Notes: a model not told the origin generated them from the letters alone. Counted from the first letter of the stretch, positions 6,840 through 15,699 are shown. The stretch is DNA of 64,000 nt from Marivita sp051251565 (GCF_051251565.1 NZ_JBPOFB010000005.1:124001-188000), one strand, 5' to 3'. Numbers and translations are program-made.

Positions 6840-7619
6840 TCAGGGCCGTGCGGCGTAAAGTGCCACAGCCGCCGCATTCGATACGTTCAAAGACCCAAAC
6901 CCCTGCGCAAAGGGGATTTTCACCAACGCATCACAGGTGTCCTTGGTCTTTGGCCGCAGCCCCGGCCCTTCGGCCCCAAGCACCAACGCAATCGGTCGGT
7001 CACGCACCGGCGCAATGGCCTCATCAATTGTTTGCTCTGCCTCACCATCCAGACCAAAAATCACGTAACCCATTGACCGCAAACGCTCCATCGCATCTGC
7101 GAGATTGCGTTCCCGCAGGTAAGGCTGCCGTTCCAACGCACCAGACGCGGTTTTCGCCAACGCCCCTGTTTCCGGTGCCGAATGATGCAAAGTACCTATA
7201 ACAGCCGACGCGCCGAACACCTCGGCAGAGCGTAGAATCGCCCCCACATTGTGCGGATCGGTCACCCGGTCGAGCAATACAACACGCGGAGGGCCGTCCC
7301 CCGGACCAAGCGCCACATCCTCAAGTCGCCCCCAGTTCAGCGGCTTTACTTCCAAAGCTGCACCCTGGTGCACGGATTGCGGATCAATCGGCGCATCAAA
7401 ACGACGCGGATCGCTCATTTCTGCTTCGATTCCAGCCACTTCAATGGCATCCGCCAGCTTGTCCATGGCGTTGCGGGTCACCATCAAACGCAGCCGTTCG
7501 CGGTTCGGATTAACCAGCGCATCGCGCACAGCATGCAATCCGAACAGCCACACGGTCTCTGCCGAAGCGGCCTTCTTGGACTGCTCTTTGGCCACCACCC
7601 ATTTCGGTTTTTTGACCAT
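6840..7619 (-). CDS. rlmB: TrmH-family 2'-O-ribose methyltransferase, RlmB-like
   Basis: SAM-dependent SpoU/TrmH (knotted) methyltransferase; the RlmB type methylates G2251 of 23S rRNA. 259 residues from ATG 7619 behind AAGGAGG. An N-terminal substrate-binding domain (WLFGLHAVRDALVNPNRERL) is followed by the SPOUT domain with motif 1 VLLDRVTDPHNVGAILRSAE, motif 2 IALVLGAEGPGLR and motif 3 IPFAQGFGSLNVSNAAAVAL. The extended upstream frame to 7694 has no Shine-Dalgarno and is rejected. It is divergent from tRNA-Tyr. Confidence 0.9.
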   Translation of the reverse strand: MVKKPKWVVAKEQSKKAASAETVWLFGLHAVRDALVNPNRERLRLMVTRNAMDKLADAIEVAGIEAEMSDPRRFDAPIDPQSVHQGAALEVKPLNWGRLEDVALGPGDGPPRVVLLDRVTDPHNVGAILRSAEVFGASAVIGTLHHSAPETGALAKTASGALERQPYLRERNLADAMERLRSMGYVIFGLDGEAEQTIDEAIAPVRDRPIALVLGAEGPGLRPKTKDTCDALVKIPFAQGFGSLNVSNAAAVALYAARP

Positions 7620-7674
7620 CACAGCCTCCTTGATTGTCTTGTGGAAAACGCACCTGCTTGATGGGATTTTCCTG

Positions 7675-7703
7675 TTGACGCCGCAAGGGGGCAATTGTAA
7701 TCA
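7675..7703 (+). promoter_or_regulatory. Sigma-70 promoter of tRNA-Tyr
   Basis: TTGACG (7675-7680) and TAATCA (7698-7703) with a 17-base spacer. This gives a predicted start near 7710, about 26 bases before the mature tRNA 5' end. Confidence 0.75.
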
Positions 7704-7735
7704 CCCGCTCACGCCAAGCGCAGCCTTGGCCAAGT

Positions 7736-7819
7736 GGGCGACAGGCCGCAAGGTGTGGCAGGGGACTGTAACTCCCTCGCGGAGACGCACGCCTGGTTCG
7801 ATTCCAGGGTCGCCCACCA
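7736..7819 (+). tRNA. tRNA-Tyr (anticodon GUA)
   Basis: 84 bases, class II. The acceptor GGGCGAC/GTCGCCC is perfect. The D arm is GCC/GGC. The anticodon stem is GGGGA/TCCCT with loop CTGTAAC (GTA at 34-36). The long variable arm has a GCG/CGC stem. The T arm is CCTGG-TTCGATT-CCAGG, then A73 and encoded CCA. By this alignment position 8 is A and position 14 is C, not the near-universal U8-A14. Confidence 0.93.
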
Positions 7820-7907
7820 CTTTCCTACCCCAGGCAAACTAACGCGATGCATCAAGAGGTGCGCGCAAGCATTTGACTTTTATGTTGATTGCCGCCCTTA
7901 TCCACAG

Positions 7908-9173
7908 ATGACGCAGATCGAAGACCTTCGTACCAAGGCACGCGCGCTGTTTGACGCAGCCGTCACAGCAGCAGATCCCGCCCATGCGGTGCGACGGGGA
8001 TTTGCCCTGTCTCCCTTGCCAATGCCGCAAGCGGGCGGGCGCACATTCCTCATTGCCATCGGCAAAGCGGCCCCTGCGATGCTGGGCGAAGCTCTGGTTG
8101 CGATACCCGACGCGGACATCGCGCTGGCAATCACACATCACGAAAACGAAACACCCCTGACCGGGTCCGAGGTGCTGCGCGCCGGACATCCCGTCCCCGA
8201 CGAGGCAGGCGCACGCGCCGCACAACGCGTCATGACCCTGTTGTCCGAGGCCACAGAGAAAGACCGCATCATCGCGCTCATCTCGGGCGGAGGATCGGCC
8301 CTGCTCCCGGCCCCACCTCAGGGTGTCAGCCTGACAGACAAGGCGCGGCTGAACGACCTGCTGTTGTCAGCCGGGCTCGACATCGTGCAAATGAATCTTG
8401 TCCGGCAACAGGTCAGCTTGCTCAAAGGCGGTGGTTTTCTGCGTCTGGCAGCACCCGCGTCGGTCTACGCCTATCTTTTGTCCGACGTGATCGGCGACGA
8501 CCTGCGCGCCATCGCCTCCGGCCCGACGGTCGGCCCGATTGGCACAGCCGCCGACGCAATTGCCACTCTGAAGGCGGCAAACATCTGGGATGCCATACCA
8601 ACATCGATCCGCAACCATCTGGAAAGCAACAAAAACCGCACAATCGGCCCTGTGCCAATGGCCACAAACACGCTTGTCGGGTCAAACCGCCTGTCACTTG
8701 AGGCAATGGCCCAAGAGGCCCGCACCATCGGTCTGACGCCGCATATCGTCAGTGACGCGCTGACCGGCGATGTTGCGGATGCCGCCCAACACGTCCTTCA
8801 CGAACTGACCACCCGACCCAAGCCAACGGCGCTGCTGTTCGGCGGCGAAACCACGGTCAAACTGCGCGGTACGGGCAAAGGCGGGCGCAATCAGGAACTG
8901 GCCCTGCGCGTCGCCATGGGGGCGTCTGACCTCAGGGCCAAATGGGTCTTTCTGTCCGGCGGCACCGATGGCCGTGACGGTCCCACCGACGCCGCAGGCG
9001 GGCTTGTGGACGCGGGCACCCTGCCCCGGATCACGGCGGCTGGCCAGGATGCGGATGTGCTGCTGGCAAACAATGACAGCTACGCCGCCCTTGCCGCTGG
9101 CGGAGACCTTTTGATGACCCGTGCCACCGGCACCAATGTGGCGGATGTTCAGGTCTTGCTGATCGCGCCCTGA
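7908..9173 (+). CDS. Glycerate 2-kinase (type II, MOFRL family)
   Basis: Phosphorylates D-glycerate, as in the serine cycle, glyoxylate assimilation or tartronate pathway; older annotations call this family hydroxypyruvate reductase TtuD. 421 residues from ATG 7908, the first in-frame start after the tRNA. The N-terminal DUF4147 domain carries LIAIGKAAPAMLGEAL, AGHPVPDEAG and the glycine-rich IIALISGGGSALLPAP. The C-terminal MOFRL domain carries LFGGETTVKLRGTGKGGRNQ and SGGTDGRDGPTDAAGG. It ends 25 bases inside the convergent pxpA gene. No neighbouring photorespiratory or serine-cycle gene refines the pathway. Confidence 0.9.
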   Translation: MTQIEDLRTKARALFDAAVTAADPAHAVRRGFALSPLPMPQAGGRTFLIAIGKAAPAMLGEALVAIPDADIALAITHHENETPLTGSEVLRAGHPVPDEAGARAAQRVMTLLSEATEKDRIIALISGGGSALLPAPPQGVSLTDKARLNDLLLSAGLDIVQMNLVRQQVSLLKGGGFLRLAAPASVYAYLLSDVIGDDLRAIASGPTVGPIGTAADAIATLKAANIWDAIPTSIRNHLESNKNRTIGPVPMATNTLVGSNRLSLEAMAQEARTIGLTPHIVSDALTGDVADAAQHVLHELTTRPKPTALLFGGETTVKLRGTGKGGRNQELALRVAMGASDLRAKWVFLSGGTDGRDGPTDAAGGLVDAGTLPRITAAGQDADVLLANNDSYAALAAGGDLLMTRATGTNVADVQVLLIAP

Positions 9174-9931
9174 CGCCCCGAGAAACGCTGCAATGATACG
9201 CCCGCTTCGGCCAAGGCCGCGCGCACCTGACGCGCAATCTGGACCGCTGTGGCCCCGTCCCCATGCAGGCAGATCGTGTCCACCGCCGCCGGGATATGCG
9301 CGCCGCTTTCAGTGATGATCGCACCCGCTTTGACCATCTCGACCATCCGTTGCCCTGCCACTTCGGCATCGTGGATCACCGCGCCCGGCAGGCTTCGGTC
9401 GACCAGCGTGGCATCGTCGTTATAGGCCCGATCTGCAAAGATTTCCCCAGCCCAGCGGCAACCCAACGCCTCGACCGCGTGCTGTTGCTGTGTTGCGGCC
9501 AGCACCATGATGATGATGTCAGGATCAACCGAGAGCGCGCCTTCATAGCACGCATGTGCCATTGCCACATCCTCAGATGCCATGTTTGCCAACGCGCCAT
9601 GCAGCTTGAGATGGCGCACCGTGCCCCCCACCGATCGCGCCATCGCTTGCGCGGCACCCAGTTGATATCGCACCAGGTTTCGCAGACTGTCGTGGCTCAG
9701 CTGCATCCGCCGCCGTCCAAAGCCCTGCAAATCGGGAAACCCCGGATGCGCCCCGATCCCGACGCCCTGCGCCACCGCCAAAGACATGGTGTCCGACATC
9801 ACATCCCAATCGCCCGCGTGAAACCCGCAGGCCACATTGGCCGAGGTGATGATCTGCAACAATTCCGCATCTGACCCCATCGGCCAGGGACCAAAGCTTT
9901 CGCCCATATCGGCATTCAGATCGACAAACAT
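9149..9931 (-). CDS. pxpA: 5-oxoprolinase subunit A (LamB/YcsF family)
   Basis: Part of the ATP-dependent 5-oxoprolinase PxpABC, which hydrolyses 5-oxo-L-proline (pyroglutamate), a damage product of glutamine and glutamate, to glutamate. 260 residues with the family signatures FVDLNADMGESFGPWPMGSD at the N-terminus, SANVACGFHAGDWDVM, GAHPGFPDLQGFGRR and LKLHGALAN. It is the last gene of the pxpB-pxpC-pxpA unit, and its 3' end overlaps the glycerate kinase 3' end by 25 bases on the opposite strand. Confidence 0.93.
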   Translation of the reverse strand: MFVDLNADMGESFGPWPMGSDAELLQIITSANVACGFHAGDWDVMSDTMSLAVAQGVGIGAHPGFPDLQGFGRRRMQLSHDSLRNLVRYQLGAAQAMARSVGGTVRHLKLHGALANMASEDVAMAHACYEGALSVDPDIIIMVLAATQQQHAVEALGCRWAGEIFADRAYNDDATLVDRSLPGAVIHDAEVAGQRMVEMVKAGAIITESGAHIPAAVDTICLHGDGATAVQIARQVRAALAEAGVSLQRFSGRQGAISKT

Positions 9932-9934
9932 GGG

Positions 9935-10957
9935 TCAGTCCTCCGGTATTGGGGCGTCACCGGCTGTGGCCCCACTGATAAGTTGATAGCTCAGCAGATC
10001 GCGGATCTGCGACGGATCGCGCACCAGCGGCGTACAAAGCCTCGGCAGGCGGCGCAGATCGTCATGCATCCGCGCCTGCGCCTGCAACGCCTCCTCGCGC
10101 GATACGAAGCGAAACCGCAGCGTGCCGCCCGCAGGCGTTTGCACCGCCCGCGCAAGATCGGCGGGAATCACCGTGCCAATCCGGGGATAGCCCCCCGTGG
10201 TCTGGCTTTCACACAGCAACAGATATGGCGTGCCGTCGCCAGCGATCTGAATATCCCCCGTCAGAACCGATTCCGACACGATGTTCAGCCCCGCGCTGGC
10301 AGAAAATCCTGCCCCTTTTGAATTCAACCGCATCCCCATCCGGTTGGCCCGCGCATCACGGGTAAATGTCGTCTCGCAAAACCGCGCTTGCGTGGCGATA
10401 TCGAACAGGTCGCTTTGAAAGCTGTGAACAAGGCGCAGCACCCCACCTTCAAACCGAGTATCCTGCGGCAAAACCCTGCCGACCTCGGAGCGGGCATCCG
10501 ATGCGACAGGCAGAACGTCGCCCGCGCACAGAGCCGCACCAATCCCCGCCGCAAGATGCGCCGAGCGCGAACCAAGCAGGACCGGCGTGTCAAACCCGCC
10601 CCCCACATGCAGATAGCCATAGCTGCCAGCAGTGGCCCCACCGATCTCAAGCCGCGCACCGGCCGGCACCGCATACGACGCGTTCCAGACCAACGGCACC
10701 CCGTCCAGAGTAGCGCGCATCGGCGCACCTGTCAGGGCGATGCGCATCCCGCCCGTCGCTTCGAACACACCACCGGAGCCGGGCATTTCCAGCGCCGCAC
10801 AGTCGGGCGATTGCCCAAGCAGCGTCGCCCCTTCGGCCAAGGCCAGTCCGTCAGCCGCACCGCCGCGCGACAAGCCAAAGGCCCGAAATGCATTGCGGCC
10901 CCTGTCCTGCACCGTGGCACCGGGGGCAATGCGGTGCAACTTCAGCGCGCGGCTCAC
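9935..10957 (-). CDS. pxpC: 5-oxoprolinase subunit C (biotin-dependent carboxyltransferase-like)
   Basis: 340-residue member of the AHS2/cyclophilin-like family that works with PxpA and PxpB. Recognisable segments are the N-terminal LHRIAPGATVQDRGRNAFRA, GLSRGGAADGLALAEGATLL, then YGYLHVGGGFDTP and LLLCESQTTGGYPRIGTVIP. The GTG start at 10957 overlaps the pxpB stop by four bases (GTGA), so translation is probably coupled. The gap to pxpA is three bases. Confidence 0.92.
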   Translation of the reverse strand: MSRALKLHRIAPGATVQDRGRNAFRAFGLSRGGAADGLALAEGATLLGQSPDCAALEMPGSGGVFEATGGMRIALTGAPMRATLDGVPLVWNASYAVPAGARLEIGGATAGSYGYLHVGGGFDTPVLLGSRSAHLAAGIGAALCAGDVLPVASDARSEVGRVLPQDTRFEGGVLRLVHSFQSDLFDIATQARFCETTFTRDARANRMGMRLNSKGAGFSASAGLNIVSESVLTGDIQIAGDGTPYLLLCESQTTGGYPRIGTVIPADLARAVQTPAGGTLRFRFVSREEALQAQARMHDDLRRLPRLCTPLVRDPSQIRDLLSYQLISGATAGDAPIPED

Positions 10958-11700
10958 CGGATCGCCTCGATCTCGGCCCCGCCATCCGGATCATCCGTAT
11001 ACCGCGCAATCACCTCCGGGGACACGGACACAAACTGAACCTCATCGCCAGGACGCAGGAAAAACGGTGCCGCAGTTTCGGGGCGAAACAGCTTGAGCGC
11101 AGTTTGCCCGACATGCCGCCACCCCGTTGGATTCGTCACCGAAAACAGCACGAACTGCCGGATCGCCACCACCAGCGCACCCTCCGGCACCGATTTGGTC
11201 AAAACCGTCTGACGTGGAATATCCCACGCATCAGACAAAAGCCCCAGGTAGGGCTGACCGGGGGCAAACCCGATGGTCTGCACCCTCACGCGGGCCTCGG
11301 ACAAGGACGCCACCGCCTCTGCGGGCGACATCCCTGCCACCTGTGCCGCCTCTTCCAATTGCGGGGCCAGTTCAGTGCCATAAACCGTCGGCACCCGGAT
11401 AAACCTCCGGCCCTGTGGCAAGGGGGCCGCGTACCAATCCTGTTCAACCAGCAATGCCCGCAGCCGCGCCGTCACCGCGTCCAGCCCAAGATGCAACGGA
11501 TCAAACCGCACAAACGCCGACACAAGCGACGGCGCACAGTCTTCAATCCCGTCGATGCCCGCCCGCGCCACCGCAGCCGCAAACGCCAAGGCGGCACGAT
11601 TCGCGGGTTCGGTCAGCGCGTCGCCAAACGTCACCAGCACACCATCCAGTCCCGCTGGTCGGATCACAGGATCAAAGGTTTGGGTAATGCCGCCATCCAT
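10954..11700 (-). CDS. pxpB: 5-oxoprolinase subunit B (KipI/PxpB family)
   Basis: 248-residue allophanate-hydrolase-subunit-1/KipI-like protein and first gene of the oxoprolinase unit. Conserved features are VLVTFGDALTEPANRAALAF at the N-terminus, the central RFIRVPTVYGTELAPQLEEA, and the signature IGFAPGQPYLGLL before PRQTVLTKSVPEGALVVA. ATG 11700 is chosen over a TTG at 11706. KipI is a kinase inhibitor in Bacillus, but the adjacency to pxpC and pxpA makes oxoprolinase the likelier role. Confidence 0.92.
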   Translation of the reverse strand: MDGGITQTFDPVIRPAGLDGVLVTFGDALTEPANRAALAFAAAVARAGIDGIEDCAPSLVSAFVRFDPLHLGLDAVTARLRALLVEQDWYAAPLPQGRRFIRVPTVYGTELAPQLEEAAQVAGMSPAEAVASLSEARVRVQTIGFAPGQPYLGLLSDAWDIPRQTVLTKSVPEGALVVAIRQFVLFSVTNPTGWRHVGQTALKLFRPETAAPFFLRPGDEVQFVSVSPEVIARYTDDPDGGAEIEAIR

Positions 11701-11738
11701 GCCCAAGCCGTACCACGACGACCGGTCATGACAAGCCG

Positions 11739-11930
11739 CTAGTGCAGTTTGTCCGTTGCCGCTGCGGCCTGTTCGACGGCATCAATCGCCGCTTCGATAT
11801 CTTCGGGATCATTGGACGGCACAGCATATTGTCCGTTCAGCCATCGCGCCAAGTCCACATCGGCACAACGTTTGGAACAGAACGGACGCGCCTCGGGGCG
11901 GGTCTCCTTGCCACAGATGGGACAGCTCAT
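11739..11930 (-). CDS. yacG: DNA gyrase inhibitor YacG
   Basis: 63-residue zinc-finger protein. The N-terminal knuckle CPICGK and the later CSKRCADVDLARWL form the Cys4 site typical of YacG, which binds GyrB in E. coli. The acidic C-terminal tail (DPEDIEAAIDAVEQ) is typical of alphaproteobacterial versions. The start at 11930 overlaps the stop of the RNase E/G gene, so the two are coupled. Confidence 0.93.
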   Translation of the reverse strand: MSCPICGKETRPEARPFCSKRCADVDLARWLNGQYAVPSNDPEDIEAAIDAVEQAAAATDKLH

Positions 11931-12949
11931 ACGAGCACCTCGCGCAAAGACAGGCGGTCGCGTTTGCGCTGCAACTCGATATGCCCCAGCGGTGTCCAGC
12001 CGACGAAAACCGTCTCGACGCTGTCGCGCTTCAACGCCCCGCGCAATGCGCTTTCGATCTGGCGGCGGTCCTTCTTGGCCGAGGGCGCCGGATCAATGAC
12101 AATCTGCCCGCCCAAACCGCGCAACCGCAATTGGCGCGGCAAGTCTTTGACCGCAGCCAGATTGGCCTTGAGCCCCGCAGCCGGGCTGGTATCGCCGCCG
12201 GTGTTCACATCCACCGCGACAAGCGCGCGCGTGGGTTCAATCGCCATCGACGCCTGCCCCCCCAAGGACACATCGCGGGCCTGCAACCCATCCAGCGCGT
12301 CCAACAGCCCGTGCCGCTCAAAGCTGCCATCGGTGCTGTCGATCTCGGCATCGTCCGTCCATTCACGCCACGCCAGAAGATGCGGCGCATCGCCAAGCGT
12401 CAGCGTTTCCGCGTCACCCGTGGCATCCTCCATCACCTTGGCGGCCAAATCGGCCATGGCAGCAATATCATCCGCAATCTCGCCCGCATCGGCCCCTTCG
12501 CAGGACGACCGCAGGATCAGGCCGAATGTGCCAGCATCCATAATGTCATGCGCAATCTCCAGCAGGCGTTCGCGCGCGTCCTCGTCCTTGATCCGGCGCG
12601 ACACGTTGATGCCCGGCGCATCCGGCGTGACGATCGCATAGCGGCTTTTGAAAAGCACCTTGTGCGTGACGGGAATCGCCTTGCCCGGTTCCGCGTAGCC
12701 GGTGACCTGCACCAACATCACCTGACCGGGCGACAAGCCTTTGACTTGGCGGACAAAAGCCGATCCGTCCGGGGTGCGCAGGAACATCCCACCTTGCCCC
12801 TTCATCGGGCGTTCAACAATGGCGCGGTAAATCGTGCCCGGCGCAGGCTGGTCGGTGTCGAGAAACAGATCCTCGACCAGCCCGTCCACCATCAGCGCCG
12901 CCGCCTCACGACCATTGATGTGGTCCAGCGCAATCAAACGACCCTTCAT
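11927..12949 (-). CDS. Short ribonuclease E/G family protein
   Basis: 340 residues, against about 490 for E. coli RNase G. The catalytic-domain motifs are present: RLLEIAHDIMDAGTFGLILR, ALVAVDVNTGGD with the metal-binding Asp, and GGQIVIDPAPSAKKD with the second Asp. No clear S1 domain is seen ahead of it, and the zinc-link CPxC and the long scaffold C-terminus of true RNase E are absent. The protein is therefore a compact paralogue. It overlaps both maf (stop/start) and yacG by four bases. A role in rRNA or mRNA processing is inferred from the family. Confidence 0.88.
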   Translation of the reverse strand: MKGRLIALDHINGREAAALMVDGLVEDLFLDTDQPAPGTIYRAIVERPMKGQGGMFLRTPDGSAFVRQVKGLSPGQVMLVQVTGYAEPGKAIPVTHKVLFKSRYAIVTPDAPGINVSRRIKDEDARERLLEIAHDIMDAGTFGLILRSSCEGADAGEIADDIAAMADLAAKVMEDATGDAETLTLGDAPHLLAWREWTDDAEIDSTDGSFERHGLLDALDGLQARDVSLGGQASMAIEPTRALVAVDVNTGGDTSPAAGLKANLAAVKDLPRQLRLRGLGGQIVIDPAPSAKKDRRQIESALRGALKRDSVETVFVGWTPLGHIELQRKRDRLSLREVLV

Positions 12950-13524
12950 GCCGACACCTCATAAAGCGGATAGCCCGCCGCCACCAAAAGCGACGCGGTT
13001 TCGGCCAAAGGCAGACCCACAACCGCACTGAAACTGCCGCTGATCCATGGAATAAATGCCCCTGCGGGGCCTTGAATGGCATAGCCCCCAGCCTTGCCGC
13101 GCCAGTCTTCACTGGCGAGATAGGCGTTCACCTCGGCATCGCTCAGACGCTTCATCTTGACCTGTGTGACCACGTCGCGTTCCCAAATCTGGTCGCCGCG
13201 CCGCACGGCGACAGCCGTCACCACCCGGTGCCTGCGTCCCGAAAGCGCAAACAGAAACTGCGCCGCCTCGGCCGCATCGGCGGGTTTGCCCAGAATACGC
13301 CGACCGAGCGCAACAGTGGTGTCTGCGGACAGAACGATCTCGTTGTCTGACGCCTCAATCGCCAGTGCCTTTTCACGCGCAAGACGCACGCAATAGGGGC
13401 GCGGCAATTCTCCGGTGCGGGGATCTTCGTCAATATCGGGAGGGCGGATGTCATCCGCCTCTACCCCGATCTGCGCCAAAAGCTCCCGCCTGCGCGGGCT
13501 GCCGGACCCCAAAATCAAGCGCAT
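12946..13524 (-). CDS. maf: Maf-like nucleoside triphosphate pyrophosphatase
   Basis: Hydrolyses non-canonical nucleotides to monophosphates (house-cleaning). 192 residues with the Maf signatures LILGSGSPRRRELLAQIG at the N-terminus, VRLAREKA, VLSADTTVALGRRILGKP with the catalytic Asp, and GYAIQGPAGAFIPWISG. Substrate preference (dTTP/UTP or m7GTP) cannot be read from sequence alone. It lies 7 bases downstream of infA and overlaps the RNase E/G start. Confidence 0.92.
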   Translation of the reverse strand: MRLILGSGSPRRRELLAQIGVEADDIRPPDIDEDPRTGELPRPYCVRLAREKALAIEASDNEIVLSADTTVALGRRILGKPADAAEAAQFLFALSGRRHRVVTAVAVRRGDQIWERDVVTQVKMKRLSDAEVNAYLASEDWRGKAGGYAIQGPAGAFIPWISGSFSAVVGLPLAETASLLVAAGYPLYEVSA

Positions 13525-13531
13525 AAAGCGC

Positions 13532-13750
13532 TTACTTGAACCGGTAGTTGATCCGACCCTTGGTCAGATCGTAAGGCGTCATTTCGACTTGCACCTTGTC
13601 GCCTGCAAGAACGCGGATGCGGTTCTTGCGCATTTTGCCTGCCGTGTGCGCGATGATCTCATGGCCGTTCTCAAGCTCGACCCGAAACGTCGCGTTAGGC
13701 AGGAGTTCCTTAACGACACCGGGAAATTCGAGCGTATCTTCCTTGGCCAT
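13532..13750 (-). CDS. infA: Translation initiation factor IF-1
   Basis: 72-residue OB-fold protein that binds the 30S A site. The sequence is canonical: AKEDTLEFPGVVKELLPNA, FRVELENGHEIIAHTAGKMR, then VLAGDKVQVEMTPYDLTKGR and INYRFK. ATG 13750 has AGGAG eight bases upstream. It heads the infA-maf-RNase E/G-yacG unit, common in Rhodobacteraceae. Confidence 0.98.
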   Translation of the reverse strand: MAKEDTLEFPGVVKELLPNATFRVELENGHEIIAHTAGKMRKNRIRVLAGDKVQVEMTPYDLTKGRINYRFK

Positions 13751-13832
13751 GGTTTCTCCTAAGTTAACCGCCCTGTCTGACTGCAAGGCGCGCTACTAAA
13801 TGGGGGCAAACGCCCAATTTATCAAGGCCTAT

Positions 13833-14717
13833 TCAGTCGAGTTTCCGCGTTGCGGCAATCACGTCGCGTCCTGTCTGATCTTCCCAGTGACGCCGGTTGA
13901 GCACGACACCATCCGCGCGCACATGCGCGACCCTGTCCAGATCGATCTCAGCATAGGTCCAGCCGGGCTGATTTAACGTACCTTCGGCGATCACGCCAGT
14001 CGCAGGAAAGCCCGTATCAGGTGGCCCAAACACCCCACCCATGCCGGTGTTTTCATCCACAGCCTCGGACCAATCGCACGATCCAACGGTTGAAGACATC
14101 ACCGTAACGCACTGATTCTCAAGCGCGCGTGCCATTGCCCCGATCCGCACCCGCGAATAGCCGGTCAGCGCCTCGGTACACGACGGCACAAGGATCACAT
14201 CCGCCTCAGCCATCGCGCGGGCAAGCAACGGAAACTCACTGTCGTAGCAGATCAGAATCCCGATCTTGCCCAACGCGGTATCAAACACATGCAATGGCCC
14301 GCCGCCAACAACACCCCAGTCCTCACGCTCAAACCGGGTCATGATCTGCTTGTCCTGATGACCCATACTGCCATCCGGCGCAAAGAATCGCGCCCTGTTC
14401 ACGGGACGGTCGCCAATCGCGGGATCAAACACGGGGGCTGACGCCGCAAGGATGTGCACCCCGAAGCGCTGCGCAAGCGTGGCATGCAACGCATCCGCCT
14501 CGGGCGTCCGGTTCGACACCGCGCGCAAAGACGCCTCAAGATCACGCGCCACGTCACGCCCCGCCAGCGTTGCCAACTCCATCGCGCCATATTCGGGAAA
14601 CACCAAAAGGTCCGCACCCGCGCCCACAGCCTTACTCACCCAAGACGTCAACTTGTCCTCATAAGCGCGCCAAGACACAAGAAAATCCATCGGATAGGCA
14701 GCTGTTGCAACTTTCAT
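13833..14717 (-). CDS. Carbon-nitrogen hydrolase (nitrilase superfamily)
   Basis: 294 residues with the full Glu-Lys-Cys triad of amidases/omega-amidases: VFPEYGAME, SMGHQDKQIMTRFE and ILICYDSEFPLLAR. An amide or nitrile substrate is expected, but its identity is not readable. The start overlaps the stop of the upstream GNAT gene (ATGA), so the pair is probably cotranslated and may act on related substrates. Confidence 0.85.
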   Translation of the reverse strand: MKVATAAYPMDFLVSWRAYEDKLTSWVSKAVGAGADLLVFPEYGAMELATLAGRDVARDLEASLRAVSNRTPEADALHATLAQRFGVHILAASAPVFDPAIGDRPVNRARFFAPDGSMGHQDKQIMTRFEREDWGVVGGGPLHVFDTALGKIGILICYDSEFPLLARAMAEADVILVPSCTEALTGYSRVRIGAMARALENQCVTVMSSTVGSCDWSEAVDENTGMGGVFGPPDTGFPATGVIAEGTLNQPGWTYAEIDLDRVAHVRADGVVLNRRHWEDQTGRDVIAATRKLD

Positions 14718-15304
14718 GTCTCATCCCCAGTCAATGACCGTGCCCAGACCTGTAGCGGCTTTTTCGTCTGCGCCTCCGCGCCCACGTCTTTCCACGAAAA
14801 CCACGCGACAGCGCCCTCAATCGGCGCATAGCCCCGCTTGCGCCAGAACCCATCCAAGGGCCGGTAGGACGCAGGCCGCAAAGGGTGATCAGCCGGGCGC
14901 ATCACCCCGCAAAACATGCTGAAGGCGAAACCAGCCTTGCGCGCAAACGCCTCGCGCTGGTCAAAAAACGCATGGCCCATCCCGCGTCCACGATACTCTG
15001 GCAACACCACCGACTCAGCACAATAAAACACCTGATCTACAGGCGGCACCGGCCCGGTCACCTGCGACGCATCATCATGATCCTCAAGTGGCATACCCGT
15101 CGCCACCCCCACGATCCGCCCCGCATCGCGCGCGACCACCAAAAGCGCGCGCGGATTGTCCCGATAGGATCGCAAATATCGCGACTCATAGGCGGCATCG
15201 CCGCTGTAAAGATACGGCCAATCCCGAAACACCGCGATCCGCAGCCGGGCAACATCCTCCAAAGCAGCCTCAAGCGCCGCCCCTGTCAGCGCCTCAACCT
15301 GCAT
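14714..15304 (-). CDS. GNAT family N-acetyltransferase
   Basis: 196 residues. Acetyl-CoA-binding motif A is seen in SVVLPEYRGRGMGHAFFDQR, with a preceding beta strand at RIVGVATGMP. ATG 15304 overlaps the stop of the next upstream gene (ATGA), so it is preferred over a TTG at 15325. The acceptor is unknown. It is coupled to the carbon-nitrogen hydrolase downstream. Confidence 0.85.
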   Translation of the reverse strand: MQVEALTGAALEAALEDVARLRIAVFRDWPYLYSGDAAYESRYLRSYRDNPRALLVVARDAGRIVGVATGMPLEDHDDASQVTGPVPPVDQVFYCAESVVLPEYRGRGMGHAFFDQREAFARKAGFAFSMFCGVMRPADHPLRPASYRPLDGFWRKRGYAPIEGAVAWFSWKDVGAEAQTKKPLQVWARSLTGDET

Positions 15305-15699
15305 CACGAAACCTGTCGAATCCAATCACTGAGGTTGTAATAGGTCACCACGCGGCTGATCTTGCCACCGGACAGGGAAAAGAACGACCCGGCAGGCAAC
15401 CGGTATCCCTGCCTATGCGCTTCGGGCAAGCCTTCATCCGTGGCCAAATACGTCCCGTTGACCATGTATTCCGCCGCCCCGCGCGCGCCGTCTTCGGCGG
15501 CAAACACCACCAACTCGGTCAATGTCTCGTCATAGCAGCGCGACATATGCTCGCAAAACGCGGCAAACGCCTCGCGCCCGATCCGCACATTGCCCTCGTT
15601 CACATGATGGGCCACGTCCTCGGACAGACACTCAAGCATCCCCGGCACATCCTTGGCATTAAACGCCTCGAAATACTGTGTGATGATGTCACGGCTCAT
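15304..15699 (-). CDS. NTF2-like (SnoaL-type) small protein
   Basis: 131 residues with the cone-like NTF2 fold pattern: IITQYFEAFNAKDVPGMLEC, DVAHHVNEGNVRIGREAFAA, RGAAEYMVNGTYLATDEGL and GGKISRVVTYYNLSDWI. Such proteins are small ligand-binding or isomerase-like enzymes with diverse roles, and no substrate is evident. ATG 15699 overlaps the stop of the phosphatase gene; an in-frame ATG at 15714 is the alternative. Confidence 0.8.
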   Translation of the reverse strand: MSRDIITQYFEAFNAKDVPGMLECLSEDVAHHVNEGNVRIGREAFAAFCEHMSRCYDETLTELVVFAAEDGARGAAEYMVNGTYLATDEGLPEAHRQGYRLPAGSFFSLSGGKISRVVTYYNLSDWIRQVS

